Below, piece by piece: positions 26,328 to 33,046 of a stretch of 64,000 bases of DNA. Origin of the DNA: an uncultured Methanobrevibacter sp. Its GTDB lineage: Archaea > Methanobacteriota > Methanobacteria > Methanobacteriales > Methanobacteriaceae. How positions within the stretch are numbered: the first letter of the stretch is position 1; the number at the start of each line of letters is the position of its first letter. Location: positions 1 to 64,000 of the forward strand of contig NZ_CAMHFP010000007.1 in the NCBI RefSeq assembly GCF_946184425.1. Reading direction: 5' to 3'. A program made the translations under genes and the position numbers. The notes beneath the pieces were generated by a model. It had not been told where the DNA came from and ran no database searches. It worked only from the letters and a program-made list of their open reading frames with translations.

Positions 26328-26888
26328 ATGGATCTAGGAGTATTAAAAACAGAATTTGGAAGAGCAAAGGTTAAAAAAGGTTATTATACAATAACTTCTA
26401 AAAAAGAAGGAAATTATAATAAATTACTGCATAGGTTAATTTTTGAAGATTTCTATAAAATTAAACTTCCAAGTCATATTATTATTCACCATGAAGATAG
26501 GAACAAATTAAATAATGAAATATGGAATTTAGTACCGATGACTAATTCAGAACATTTAAAAATCCATAGTAGAAATGAAGATAATGGAATGTATGGTAGG
26601 AAACACAGAAAGAATACTTTAAAACTAATGAGTATATCTCAAAACAATTCTACGGGATTTTTTAGAGTTAATAAAATTACAAGAAATGTTAAACAAGGTT
26701 TTGTATGGGCATACATGTATTATAAAAAAGGTGAAAAACACCAAACTTTTATTTCAAGTGTCAATTTGATGAAAGTAAAAGAAAAAGTTATTGCAAAAGG
26801 ATTGGATTGGTTTGTTATTGATGAAGATATTGCCAAATCTGTTTGTAAAGAGTATGGTTATGATGAAGGAGTTTTGTGTTTTGAATAA
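26328..26888 (+). CDS. HNH homing-type endonuclease, end cut at repeat
   Basis: About 186 aa. The HNH core is visible: H-R-L-I-F-E-D-F-Y, I-I-I-H-H-E-D-R-N-K-L-N-N, then W-N-L-V-P-M-T-N-S-E-H-L-K-I-H. A NUMOD3-like DNA-binding element (G-M-Y-G-R-K-H-R-K-N-T) and an AP2-like C-terminal region follow. ATG at 26328 lies after AGGTGA; a GTG at 26319 is less likely. The stop codon lies inside the next repeat, so the native C-terminus is probably lost by a few residues. Such enzymes are typical of phage and self-splicing elements and may still cut DNA. Confidence 0.75.
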   Translation: MDLGVLKTEFGRAKVKKGYYTITSKKEGNYNKLLHRLIFEDFYKIKLPSHIIIHHEDRNKLNNEIWNLVPMTNSEHLKIHSRNEDNGMYGRKHRKNTLKLMSISQNNSTGFFRVNKITRNVKQGFVWAYMYYKKGEKHQTFISSVNLMKVKEKVIAKGLDWFVIDEDIAKSVCKEYGYDEGVLCFE

Positions 26889-26914
26889 TTCCTTAGAAAA
26901 CATTCGATAAAAAC
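26878..26914 (+). repeat. 37-base CRISPR-like repeat, perfect copy
   Basis: Identical to 26165-26201. It supplies the stop codon for the HNH gene on its left and cuts gene A on its right. Confidence 0.92.
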
Positions 26915-27396
26915 TCTTCAGAATTAATATGAATCACTTCAACATTAGAGTCCATATAATAAGGATTATAATCCATTACTTCTGAAATAATATTGTCTTT
27001 TTCATCTAGTAAAATCTTTTTTTGATATTTTGCATCATATCTTCCAAAGTTTTTATCACGTTTTAAAGGAGTTACCCAGTACTCAATTTTAGCCACATAA
27101 CCATTTGGGAAATTAATAACTCTTTCAAATTCATCACCTATTTTTAAACCTGTAGCTAAAATACTCTTTTCCTTTTCATAAGTTAACTCATCCGGATTAC
27201 TTTCTATAACTTCAGAAATAATATTTCCTTTATCATCTAACAATTGAGATCTTCTCTTACTACCAGAATATCTTTCAAAAGCAGGATAATAATGTCCATC
27301 ATCATAAGATATAACTCCATAATCTATATGAACATGTAAACCTTTAGATAAAATAAAATCTTCTGTCTTTACATCCCCAATTGTTCTAACAACCAT
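26893..27396 (-). pseudogene. gene A: two-repeat protein, C-terminus cut by repeat
   Basis: The frame from ATG 27396 runs about 160 native codons and then continues into the repeat (F-L-S-N-V-F) to a chance stop at 26893. The protein contains two similar units of about 80 residues, recognisable as F-x-R-Y...L-L-D-D-K-G-N-I-I-S-E-V and G-R-Y...L-L-D-E-K-D-N-I-I-S-E-V. Family not recognised. A shorter, frameshifted homologue (27633-27823) stands in the next repeat-bounded piece. Gene B precedes it in the same direction, so both were part of one operon before truncation. Confidence 0.65.
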
Positions 27397-27417
27397 AATA
27401 CCACATGAAAATAACTA

Positions 27418-27587
27418 TCATAGTATATTATTAATATACATATATTTATTTTTATGCATCTGAATTACAAAAGTATTTTCATTAAGAAGTTCCTTAATTG
27501 ATTCAGCAAACAATTCTCCATAATACTTATCTAAATGTTTACTTCTTTCTTCAACACTTACTTTATTATAATTTTCCTTTAATTCAA
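27418..27587 (-). pseudogene. gene B: C-terminal fragment beside repeat
   Basis: About 56 codons (K-L-E-L-K-E-N-Y-N-K-V, L-F-A-E-S-I-K-E-L-L-N-E-N, H-K-N-K-Y-M-Y-I) run out of the repeat at 27588 and end at 27418. Any upstream ATG lies inside the repeat read on this strand. The native N-terminus is missing. A homologous tail occurs at 27869-27984. Confidence 0.6.
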
Positions 27588-27624
27588 GTTTTGAATAATT
27601 CCTTAGAAAACATTCGATAAAAAC
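27588..27624 (+). repeat. 37-base CRISPR-like repeat, perfect copy
   Basis: Third perfect copy of the tandem set, with gene B cut on its left and the homologous A' segment on its right. Confidence 0.92.
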
Positions 27625-27632
27625 AATATTAA

Positions 27633-27823
27633 TCAAAATCTAATTTCTGTAAGGATATTTTTATTCTGATCTAAAAGTTGGGATCTTCTAAGGCTTCCAG
27701 AGTACCTTCCAAAAAAAGGTTCATATACTCTTCCCATATGATACCATAATCAATTCTAACTTGCATCTTATTTGGGAAATCAATTTTTTCAACACGAGCA
27801 TTACTTGGAATAATATAAAACAT
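27633..27823 (-). pseudogene. gene A': frameshifted homologue of gene A
   Basis: ATG at 27823 begins M-F-Y-I-I-P-S-N-A-R and matches gene A around R-I-D-Y-G-I. A one-base shift then brings up E-P-F-F-G-R-Y-S-G-S-L-R-R-S-Q-L-L-D, nearly identical to gene A (R-Y-S-G-S-K-R-R-S-Q-L-L-D). It ends at a TGA a few bases from the repeat, so it is both broken and shortened. Confidence 0.6.
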
Positions 27824-27868
27824 GAGAATATCCTCTTCAAATTTTTAATGTAATATTAGTTCAAAATA

Positions 27869-27984
27869 CTATTTAAATATATATTTCTTTTCATGCAAAT
27901 TTTTAAGTCTAGCATCTTTCATAAGAATTTTAACAGAATCTGCAAAGATTTCAGCAAAAAATCTTTCTTTAACTGTTTCTTTAC
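27869..27984 (-). pseudogene. gene B': C-terminal fragment, homologue of gene B
   Basis: About 38 codons (K-E-T-V-K-E-R-F-F-A-E-I-F-A-D-S-V-K-I-L, H-E-K-K-Y-I-F-K) run out of the degenerate repeat and stop at 27869. They resemble gene B (Y-Y-G-E-L-F-A-E-S-I-K-E-L-L, H-K-N-K-Y-M-Y-I). Together with A' this repeats the B-A arrangement of the neighbouring piece. Confidence 0.6.
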
Positions 27985-28020
27985 CTTTTGAATAATTCTA
28001 ACTAAAACATCAATGAAAAC
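27985..28020 (+). repeat. degenerate CRISPR-like repeat closing the array
   Basis: TTTTGAATAATTC is conserved, then TAACTAAAACAT and a changed end (GAAAAC). It is 36 bases long and in the same orientation as the perfect copies. Confidence 0.65.
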
Positions 28021-28238
28021 AATTATAAAATATAAATAACTTCACTTATTTATTATGCTCAGTAAATATTTTAGACTAGATAAAATAATTTAGACAATCT
28101 ATCTTAAACAATAATATTTTCCCGAAAATTTAATGCTGAATATTGTAAAATTTAGGAAACATTAGTAACTTTACTTCAATCAACTTTATTATGGAGAAAA
28201 AATATAATAATAATAATTAAAAAAATGGAGGAATATAT

Positions 28239-28448
28239 ATGGCAAATGAAATTCTAGCAGCAGTATTGTCTTTTTTCATTCCAGGATTAGGTCAAGCTTA
28301 TGCAGGAGATATTAAAAAAGGTGTAATTTTCTTTGTAATTGCAATTATTTTAGCAATTGTATCATTCTTTACAGCATTTTTATTATCTATTCTATCATTG
28401 ATTTTTGCAATTTATGCTGCTTATGACGCATATAAAATGGCAGCTTAA
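28239..28448 (+). CDS. small TM2-like membrane protein
   Basis: 69 aa with two or three hydrophobic segments. The first contains F-F-I-P-G-L-G-Q-A-Y-A-G-D-I-K-K-G, the hallmark of TM2-type small membrane proteins (P-G-x-G-Q-x-Y-x-G). GGAGG precedes the ATG. Widespread family without an assigned biochemical role. Confidence 0.7.
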   Translation: MANEILAAVLSFFIPGLGQAYAGDIKKGVIFFVIAIILAIVSFFTAFLLSILSLIFAIYAAYDAYKMAA

Positions 28449-28469
28449 TCCATTAATGTATACAACTTA

Positions 28470-28512
28470 AAACTAGGATTTTATAATAATTCTAGTAAAC
28501 TTCTTTTTTTTT
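28470..28512 (+). terminator. hairpin plus T-run terminator
   Basis: ACTAG and CTAGT arms about 15 bases apart, followed by a run of T, after the TM2-like gene ending at 28448. Confidence 0.5.
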
Positions 28513-28589
28513 AATTTTCCAATAATTTTTAAGTCAGTAATTTGTGTTAATATTTATATACATCGATTATAAATATAATATAGATTACA

Positions 28590-29312
28590 ATGAAAAAAAT
28601 AATCAAAATTTTACTTGTAATATTGATTTTACTTATTATTTTAGCCGGAATAGCCACTTTAACACACCAGAGTGAACCGCAAAGTATTGAAAATCTGGAT
28701 AAATATGCAGCAAAAATTGGTGCCAACTCCAATGGAACAGTTTATAAAATAACAGGAGGCAATGCATTTTCCAGTGATACTGCAATAGTCATATTGGGAG
28801 TTCACAGTCTTGAAAGTGGCATTCATAATGCTACATATGATGCAATTATGAATTTTACCCGGGACGGCAGCCTTAATAAAAAGTTCATCATATATTTCAT
28901 TCAGCTTAATTTCAACGACAGCGGAATGAATACCAGCGATTATGATACAAACCGACATATGGGTGAACTGCTGGCCAACGAATACATTGTTCCAGATATT
29001 GAGAATTATGACCCTTATGTTATCGTAGATGTCCATGAAATGGAAGACTATTGGGATCTGCAGAGATATGTTGGCGTTGTTGATAATAAATCAAGTGTTA
29101 CCATGGATTATGCCAATAGGATAGGTGCTAACTTAAGTTATCCCGCATATACTGTTAAGACGGGTACTTCACCAGAGTGGGTAACAATACCTCTTGCCAA
29201 AAAAAATCATAACGTTCTCTTGTTTGAAACTGCTCAAAATGATACTCAGTATAAAAAATCTTTAACTGCAAGAGATTTGGTGAGAACTATTGACTCCCTG
29301 CCTGTTTATTGA
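28590..29312 (+). CDS. membrane-anchored M14-like zinc carboxypeptidase/deacylase
   Basis: 240 aa. An N-terminal transmembrane anchor (residues 4-24) puts the rest outside the cell. The pattern fits M14-type zinc hydrolases: G-V-H-S-L-E (H-x2-E ligands) near residue 73, V-D-V-H-E (third ligand) near 150, and L-L-F-E-T-A (possible catalytic Glu) near 212. The protein is short for a peptidase of this clan, so a succinylglutamate-desuccinylase-like or cell-wall peptide role is possible. A TATA-like ATTTATATAC (about 28551-28560) stands some 30 bases before the ATG and no ribosome site is present, which suggests a leaderless transcript. Confidence 0.5.
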   Translation: MKKIIKILLVILILLIILAGIATLTHQSEPQSIENLDKYAAKIGANSNGTVYKITGGNAFSSDTAIVILGVHSLESGIHNATYDAIMNFTRDGSLNKKFIIYFIQLNFNDSGMNTSDYDTNRHMGELLANEYIVPDIENYDPYVIVDVHEMEDYWDLQRYVGVVDNKSSVTMDYANRIGANLSYPAYTVKTGTSPEWVTIPLAKKNHNVLLFETAQNDTQYKKSLTARDLVRTIDSLPVY

Positions 29313-29676
29313 TTTTAATAAGAAATACATTAATAGTTTTCATCAGAATCCGGGATTTTTAGCATTTTTTGCTGGTAACTTTTACTATTTCGGATTAAAT
29401 TCCTTTTTTACCATTACCCTTAATATTAACTAATCAATGACAACAATTTACCTTCATCAAATCTTTTGGGATTTTCAACTTTGTTGATTCCAGTAGCAAT
29501 TCTTCCAACGTATTAATAACCTACTTGGTGTAAACATTCTTTTGATTTCTACGTCTTTGAATGTGTGTTGTATATAAAGAAAAAAACATCATATTTTCCC
29601 TAGTTTAAAATTATTTACTCTCCTATTGCAATATCTTTGGAGAGATTATTAAACCAATTAAAATAAATATTATTTC
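29313..29676 (+). other. 364-base gap before cas2 copy 1
   Basis: AT-rich with no convincing frame on either strand. The last bases before the cas2 start (ATTATTTC directly before ATGTATATGAT) are shared with cas2 copy 2, so the duplication reaches slightly upstream of the coding region. Confidence 0.4.
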
Positions 29677-29952
29677 ATGTATATGATAACTTCATTTGAA
29701 TGTAAATTCAAGACTAACCAGGAAAAAATTGAAAAAGTCCTTCAGCATTATGGGCTTAGAAAAATTCAACATACATTATATGTAGGGGAAATGAATAATA
29801 ATGAAAGAGATGATCTTGCGAAAAATATCAGAGAAATTGTCCGTGAAAATGACATTGTATTGATAATGCCTATTTGCCGAAACGGTTATTCCAAAAAAGA
29901 AAGTTTGGGTCGTGAAATCAAATTCAAAAATGACTTGTACAGGGTGTTTTGA
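29677..29952 (+). CDS. cas2: Cas2 (copy 1)
   Basis: 91 aa, ferredoxin-like Cas2 of usual length, beginning M-Y-M-I-T-S-F-E-C-K-F-K-T-N. The position of the conserved Asp after strand 1 holds Glu (S-F-E), where copy 2 has Asp (S-I-D). Other family marks are G-L-R-K-I-Q-H-T-L-Y-V-G-E and V-L-I-M-P-I-C. Cas2 pairs with Cas1 to insert spacers into CRISPR arrays. Its stop overlaps the cas1 start (TGATG). The attached cas1 is truncated, so this copy cannot act alone. Confidence 0.8.
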   Translation: MYMITSFECKFKTNQEKIEKVLQHYGLRKIQHTLYVGEMNNNERDDLAKNIREIVRENDIVLIMPICRNGYSKKESLGREIKFKNDLYRVF

Positions 29953-30164
29953 TGAAGATAGTTATTGACGGATATAACAAGTCCATTCACAAAAAGGATA
30001 ATCAGATTGTCATACATGAAAAGGATAAAATCATTGATTCAATAAAGGCAAGTTCAGTTAATGACATAACCATTACAGGAAAAGGATACATCACCTTCGA
30101 TGCACTTAATTTAATAGCCGAAAACAACATTAAATTTATGGCCATCAATCCAAAAGAATGTTGA
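29952..30164 (+). pseudogene. cas1: truncated Cas1 (copy 1), N-terminal domain only
   Basis: About 70 codons match the N-terminal beta domain of Cas1 (D-G-Y-N-K-S-I-H-K-K-D-N-Q-I-V-I-H-E-K-D, F-D-A-L-N-L-I-A-E-N-N-I-K-F). Compared with copy 2, similarity stops at A-I-N-P-K, near 30155. The entire helical catalytic domain with the Glu/His/Asp metal site is missing. What follows is an unrelated frame, so the gene was cut and joined to other DNA. Confidence 0.75.
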
Positions 30165-30445
30165 TTAAAAAATCTGAACCAAATGTTAAACTTAATAAAA
30201 AGAATCTTGAAGATTCTTATAAAAAAGCTAATGATAAACGAAAGGATTATGTGAATGACAATATTGCATGGGCTTCTGATGAATATAAAAAGGATAATAT
30301 TAATAATTTCAATTATTTCCAAATGGCAAATGATTTAGATGAAATTAAAGATAAAGTTCGCCATAGTAACTTTAAGGAGCAATGTGAATTTTTTAATGAG
30401 GAATTTAATCAATTTGGTATTGAATTTATTTATATTTCACCATAA
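30158..30445 (+). CDS. unrecognised 95-aa frame fused behind truncated cas1
   Basis: Highly charged, probably helical protein (K-K-N-L-E-D-S-Y-K-K-A-N-D-K-R-K-D-Y, D-L-D-E-I-K-D-K-V-R-H-S). Its ATG overlaps the end of the cas1 fragment and has no ribosome site, so it is more likely the rear part of a longer gene joined at the breakpoint than a native start. Family unknown. Confidence 0.4.
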   Translation: MLIKKSEPNVKLNKKNLEDSYKKANDKRKDYVNDNIAWASDEYKKDNINNFNYFQMANDLDEIKDKVRHSNFKEQCEFFNEEFNQFGIEFIYISP

Positions 30446-30501
30446 ACTTTATATGGTCATAATTTAAAATCAATATTAATTAAGAATGGAGATGTTGAAT
30501 T

Positions 30502-30702
30502 ATGGAATCAAAAGGATTTGGAGCAGGATTAGAATTTTTACCTACTCAAGAAGATAAAGAAGAAACTTTACTTGAAGTTTGGGAAATGATTGATCCATCG
30601 CAAAGAAAAAATTTTGAAGCTGATCTTAAAGCTAGGGATGCTACTGCATTTCAACATTTTCATGACCACGTTTTAGTCAATCACCCTGAATATAAAGATT
30701 AA
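30502..30702 (+). CDS. unrecognised 66-aa acidic protein
   Basis: ATG at 30502 behind GGAGATG. The protein (G-F-G-A-G-L-E-F-L-P-T-Q-E-D, W-E-M-I-D-P-S-Q-R-K-N-F, F-H-D-H-V-L-V-N-H-P-E-Y) is small, acidic and soluble. It lies 26 bases before the inverted repeat copy. No family recognised. Confidence 0.5.
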   Translation: MESKGFGAGLEFLPTQEDKEETLLEVWEMIDPSQRKNFEADLKARDATAFQHFHDHVLVNHPEYKD

Positions 30703-30728
30703 TTTTTTGTATTATTTTTCATATTGCA

Positions 30729-30765
30729 GTTTTTATCGAATGTTTTCTAAGGAATTATTCAAAAC
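30729..30765 (-). repeat. 37-base CRISPR-like repeat, perfect copy, inverted
   Basis: Exact reverse complement of the other perfect copies, and the only full-length copy on this strand. It lies between the two cas2-cas1 remnants, 0.56 kb after the first. Confidence 0.9.
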
Positions 30766-30856
30766 TTAAAAAGCAAACAACATTCGTTAACTATTTATAA
30801 CAAATTTATTAATATTAAAAATATAAACTATTTTAACTTTTAATGGAGACAGAAAA

Positions 30857-31570
30857 ATGAGTGAATATTTCAAATATGAAAATAAGGATTATGATATTCC
30901 TTTTTTAAACGGGATTCCAGAGCTTACAACTCCCAAGATTATAGTATTAGTTATAGGATTTTTAATCACATTCATAACACCATTTGTTGTTCCTCTAGAA
31001 GGATTTCATATCCAAAAAGCTTTAATAGTCTGTTTTGCAACATTAATTCCTATAATTTATGCTTTGAAAGGTAATCTGTCAATGATTTTTAGAGTTCCAC
31101 AAGTTAAAGACATCAAAATAATAATTTTAGGTCTAATCGGAGTTATGATTTTATCAGCAATAATCAATTTTATTTTAACCGGAAGAATTGGTAACACTGC
31201 AACGGATGCTGCAATGAAGGGTAGTCCGACCGTATTAATAATTGGCTTAATAATCCAACTGGTCGGTGAAGAACTGTTCAAATTCATACCTTTAATATTA
31301 GTCGTTGCATTCACATACAAATCATTAGGACGTAAAAATGCAATAATTGCTGGAATTGTCATTTCACAGTTACTCTTTGCATTGGCGCACATTCCTGCAT
31401 ACGGATTTGACTTAAAATTTTTAATTCTTGCACTGGGCGTGGGCGGCTGTATACTACCGATAACCTACATACATACAAAAAATGTTGCTGTACCATACTT
31501 CATACACTTAATTGAAGATCTAATAGGATTAGTTGTTATGCTTGGAACTGCAGGACTTTTATTTTTCTAG
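30857..31570 (+). CDS. CPBP (CAAX-type) intramembrane protease
   Basis: 237 aa with about seven or eight transmembrane segments. The family motifs are present: G-E-E-L-F-K (paired Glu; residues about 138-143) and L-A-H-I-P-A-Y (His). GGAG precedes the ATG. CPBP proteins cleave within membranes and take part in peptide processing or protection. A paralogue lies at 42812-43504. Substrate unknown. Confidence 0.75.
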   Translation: MSEYFKYENKDYDIPFLNGIPELTTPKIIVLVIGFLITFITPFVVPLEGFHIQKALIVCFATLIPIIYALKGNLSMIFRVPQVKDIKIIILGLIGVMILSAIINFILTGRIGNTATDAAMKGSPTVLIIGLIIQLVGEELFKFIPLILVVAFTYKSLGRKNAIIAGIVISQLLFALAHIPAYGFDLKFLILALGVGGCILPITYIHTKNVAVPYFIHLIEDLIGLVVMLGTAGLLFF

Positions 31571-31676
31571 ATTATGGAAATATCCATAATCATTTTCTTT
31601 ATGAGACAACCATACCACCACATATACTATACGAATAAACCACCTCTCGTTAGTCAGCCCCATAAAACAAATAACA

Positions 31677-32045
31677 TTAACGACGACCATTTTGGTTTTG
31701 AATAATTACTTCCAAAAGATACGTTTCAAACAGTTCATGACCAATAAGTAAACCAATTTTGTTTTCACTTAGTTTGTACTGCTGCTTTTTAAGATAAACA
31801 TTTTTCCAGTCTGGAGATTCCAGTGTATATGTCAGCTCCCCTCGTGTATTAACTGATATCAGTTTGATATTATATTCAGCCATCAAATCAAGTGCATCAA
31901 ATGTCACATGACCTTTTCCTATAATAGTGATGTCATCAATTTTAGATGCCCTGATTGAATCTATTATTTCGTCTTTTTCATGTATAACAATCTGGTTGTC
32001 CTTTTTGTGAATTGATTTGTTGTATCCTTCTATAATCAGTTTCAT
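31677..32045 (-). pseudogene. cas1: truncated Cas1 (copy 2), ends in a degenerate repeat
   Basis: ATG at 32045, one base after the cas2 stop. The frame covers the Cas1 N-terminal domain and the first helix of the catalytic domain (L-S-E-N-K-I-G-L-L-I-G-H-E). It then reads F-E-T-Y-L-L-E-V-I-I-Q-N, which is the degenerate CRISPR-like repeat at 31695-31731 translated, to a stop at 31677. The metal-binding residues are absent. A third case of a gene cut at this repeat. Confidence 0.8.
31695..31731 (+). repeat. degenerate CRISPR-like repeat cutting cas1 copy 2
   Basis: Exactly 37 bases. The first 13 (GTTTTGAATAATT) are identical to the perfect copies, then CTT, AAAA and the CAAAC-type end are kept; by eye 28 of 37 positions match. 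Confidence 0.7.
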
Positions 32046-32046
32046 T

Positions 32047-32322
32047 TCAATACACCCTGTAGAGTTCATCCCTGAATTGTATTATGCGACCAATGCTAAT
32101 CTTTTTAGAGTAGCAATTCTGACAAATGGGTATTATCAATACACTGTCAGTTTCGCGAACAATTTCAGAAATCTTTTCACCCAATTCTTTTCTTTCATTT
32201 TTGTCAAGATCTCCTGCATATAATGAACTTTGAATCTTTCGAAGTCCGAAACGCTGAAGGATCTTTTCAATATTTTCATGGTTTGTTTTGAATTTGCAAT
32301 CTATGCTGACTATCATGTACAT
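32047..32322 (-). CDS. cas2: Cas2 (copy 2)
   Basis: 91 aa, beginning M-Y-M-I-V-S-I-D-C-K-F-K-T-N with the conserved Asp present, and sharing G-L-R-K-I-Q, V-L-I-I-P-I-C and L-Y-R-V-Y with copy 1. It is probably a competent Cas2, but its cas1 partner is truncated. It is oriented away from copy 1 across the inverted repeat and the CPBP gene. The two pairs are homologous but diverged, so they are not a recent duplication. Confidence 0.82.
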   Translation of the reverse strand: MYMIVSIDCKFKTNHENIEKILQRFGLRKIQSSLYAGDLDKNERKELGEKISEIVRETDSVLIIPICQNCYSKKISIGRIIQFRDELYRVY

Positions 32323-32423
32323 GAAATAATTTTTATTATAACTTCTTGTAAATTTTTTATTTTATAAAATATATGGATCAGATTCGTGTTATGTGGATTA
32401 GAATATGAGGTACCTTAAATAAT

Positions 32424-32647
32424 TATGAAAAAAATATAATCTGCACAATGTTAAATCATGAAAACAGTTCATGGTCTGAATTGGAAAAGAGTTTGGACAT
32501 GGCTCCAGCCACTTTAATAAATATATTAAAACATTACAAGATAAAGGAATAATAAACTATTTTGATAAGAGGCACTCTCTTGAAGATTTAATGCTTAAAA
32601 CCTGGTTGAATCATGAGAAAGAACGTAAAGGAGTTTATCCTTACTAA
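32424..32647 (+). pseudogene. remnant of winged-helix end of an archaeal ATPase
   Basis: Two frames complete each other: I-I-C-T-M-L-N-H-E-N-S-S-W-S-E-L-E-K-S, then after a one-base shift L-Q-D-K-G-I-I-N-Y-F-D-K-R-H-S-L-E-D and W-L-N-H-E-K-E-R. This resembles the helix-turn-helix tail of archaeal AAA+ ATPases. The ATPase core is gone. Identification is tentative. Confidence 0.4.
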
Positions 32648-33046
32648 ATTATACTTTTTATCATATTTATTTTTAATAAAAAATATCTTATTATCGAATA
32701 AATCTTTCTGTAACTTATAGGTTACGTATTCTATTTTTTTTGTAAGATTGAATTTATAAAGATATCACTTCAACGAAAAAATTTTTATTACTTTTCATCA
32801 AATTTTTTATTACAAATCCAAAACTTGAAGAAATCACCATTTTGAAACCGCTTGATGTATATGTATTACTTCACTTTCAACATTTCAAAATGAAACTCCA
32901 AATTGACCAAATTTTATATATAAAGAGAACGTATATTTTATGTAATAATATACAGTTAAAAAGAAAAGATACGAAGTATTTATATACTCAAAAAAACAAT
33001 AGTATATACAAGGGTTAGGTATAAAAATTTAGGGGGCAAAAAGCTT
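32648..33046 (+). other. promoter region of the recombinase gene
   Basis: About 400 AT-rich bases without an open frame, holding the TATA box at 32978 and an AGGGGG ribosome site 13 bases before the ATG at 33047. No attachment-site core could be recognised by eye. Confidence 0.45.
32978..32987 (+). promoter_or_regulatory. TATA box of the recombinase gene
   Basis: ATTTATATAC about 65 bases before the ATG, allowing a 5' UTR of roughly 35 bases that includes the ribosome site. Confidence 0.55.

Larger units (their letters stand above)
26165..28020 (+). other. tandem array of repeat-bounded long DNA pieces
   Basis: Order: perfect repeat, 676-base piece, perfect repeat, 673-base piece, perfect repeat, 360-base piece, degenerate repeat. 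The pieces carry an HNH endonuclease gene with a preceding gene tail, then two homologous two-gene fragments, with genes truncated at repeat borders. Normal CRISPR spacers are about 30-40 bases, so this is not an ordinary array. The repeat length, the GTTTT/AAAAC ends and the cas2-cas1 remnants 1.7-4 kb away suggest CRISPR ancestry. The mechanism of capture is not shown by the sequence. Confidence 0.7.

Noticed and set aside
29440-29570. Possible transposase remnant on the minus strand
   Set aside because: Short frames there read plausibly for a few residues but no catalytic or family motif could be seen.
29677-32322. Casposon
   Set aside because: Casposons carry a cas1 transposase with terminal inverted repeats and a family B polymerase; here cas1 is truncated, cas2 is present and no polymerase is seen.
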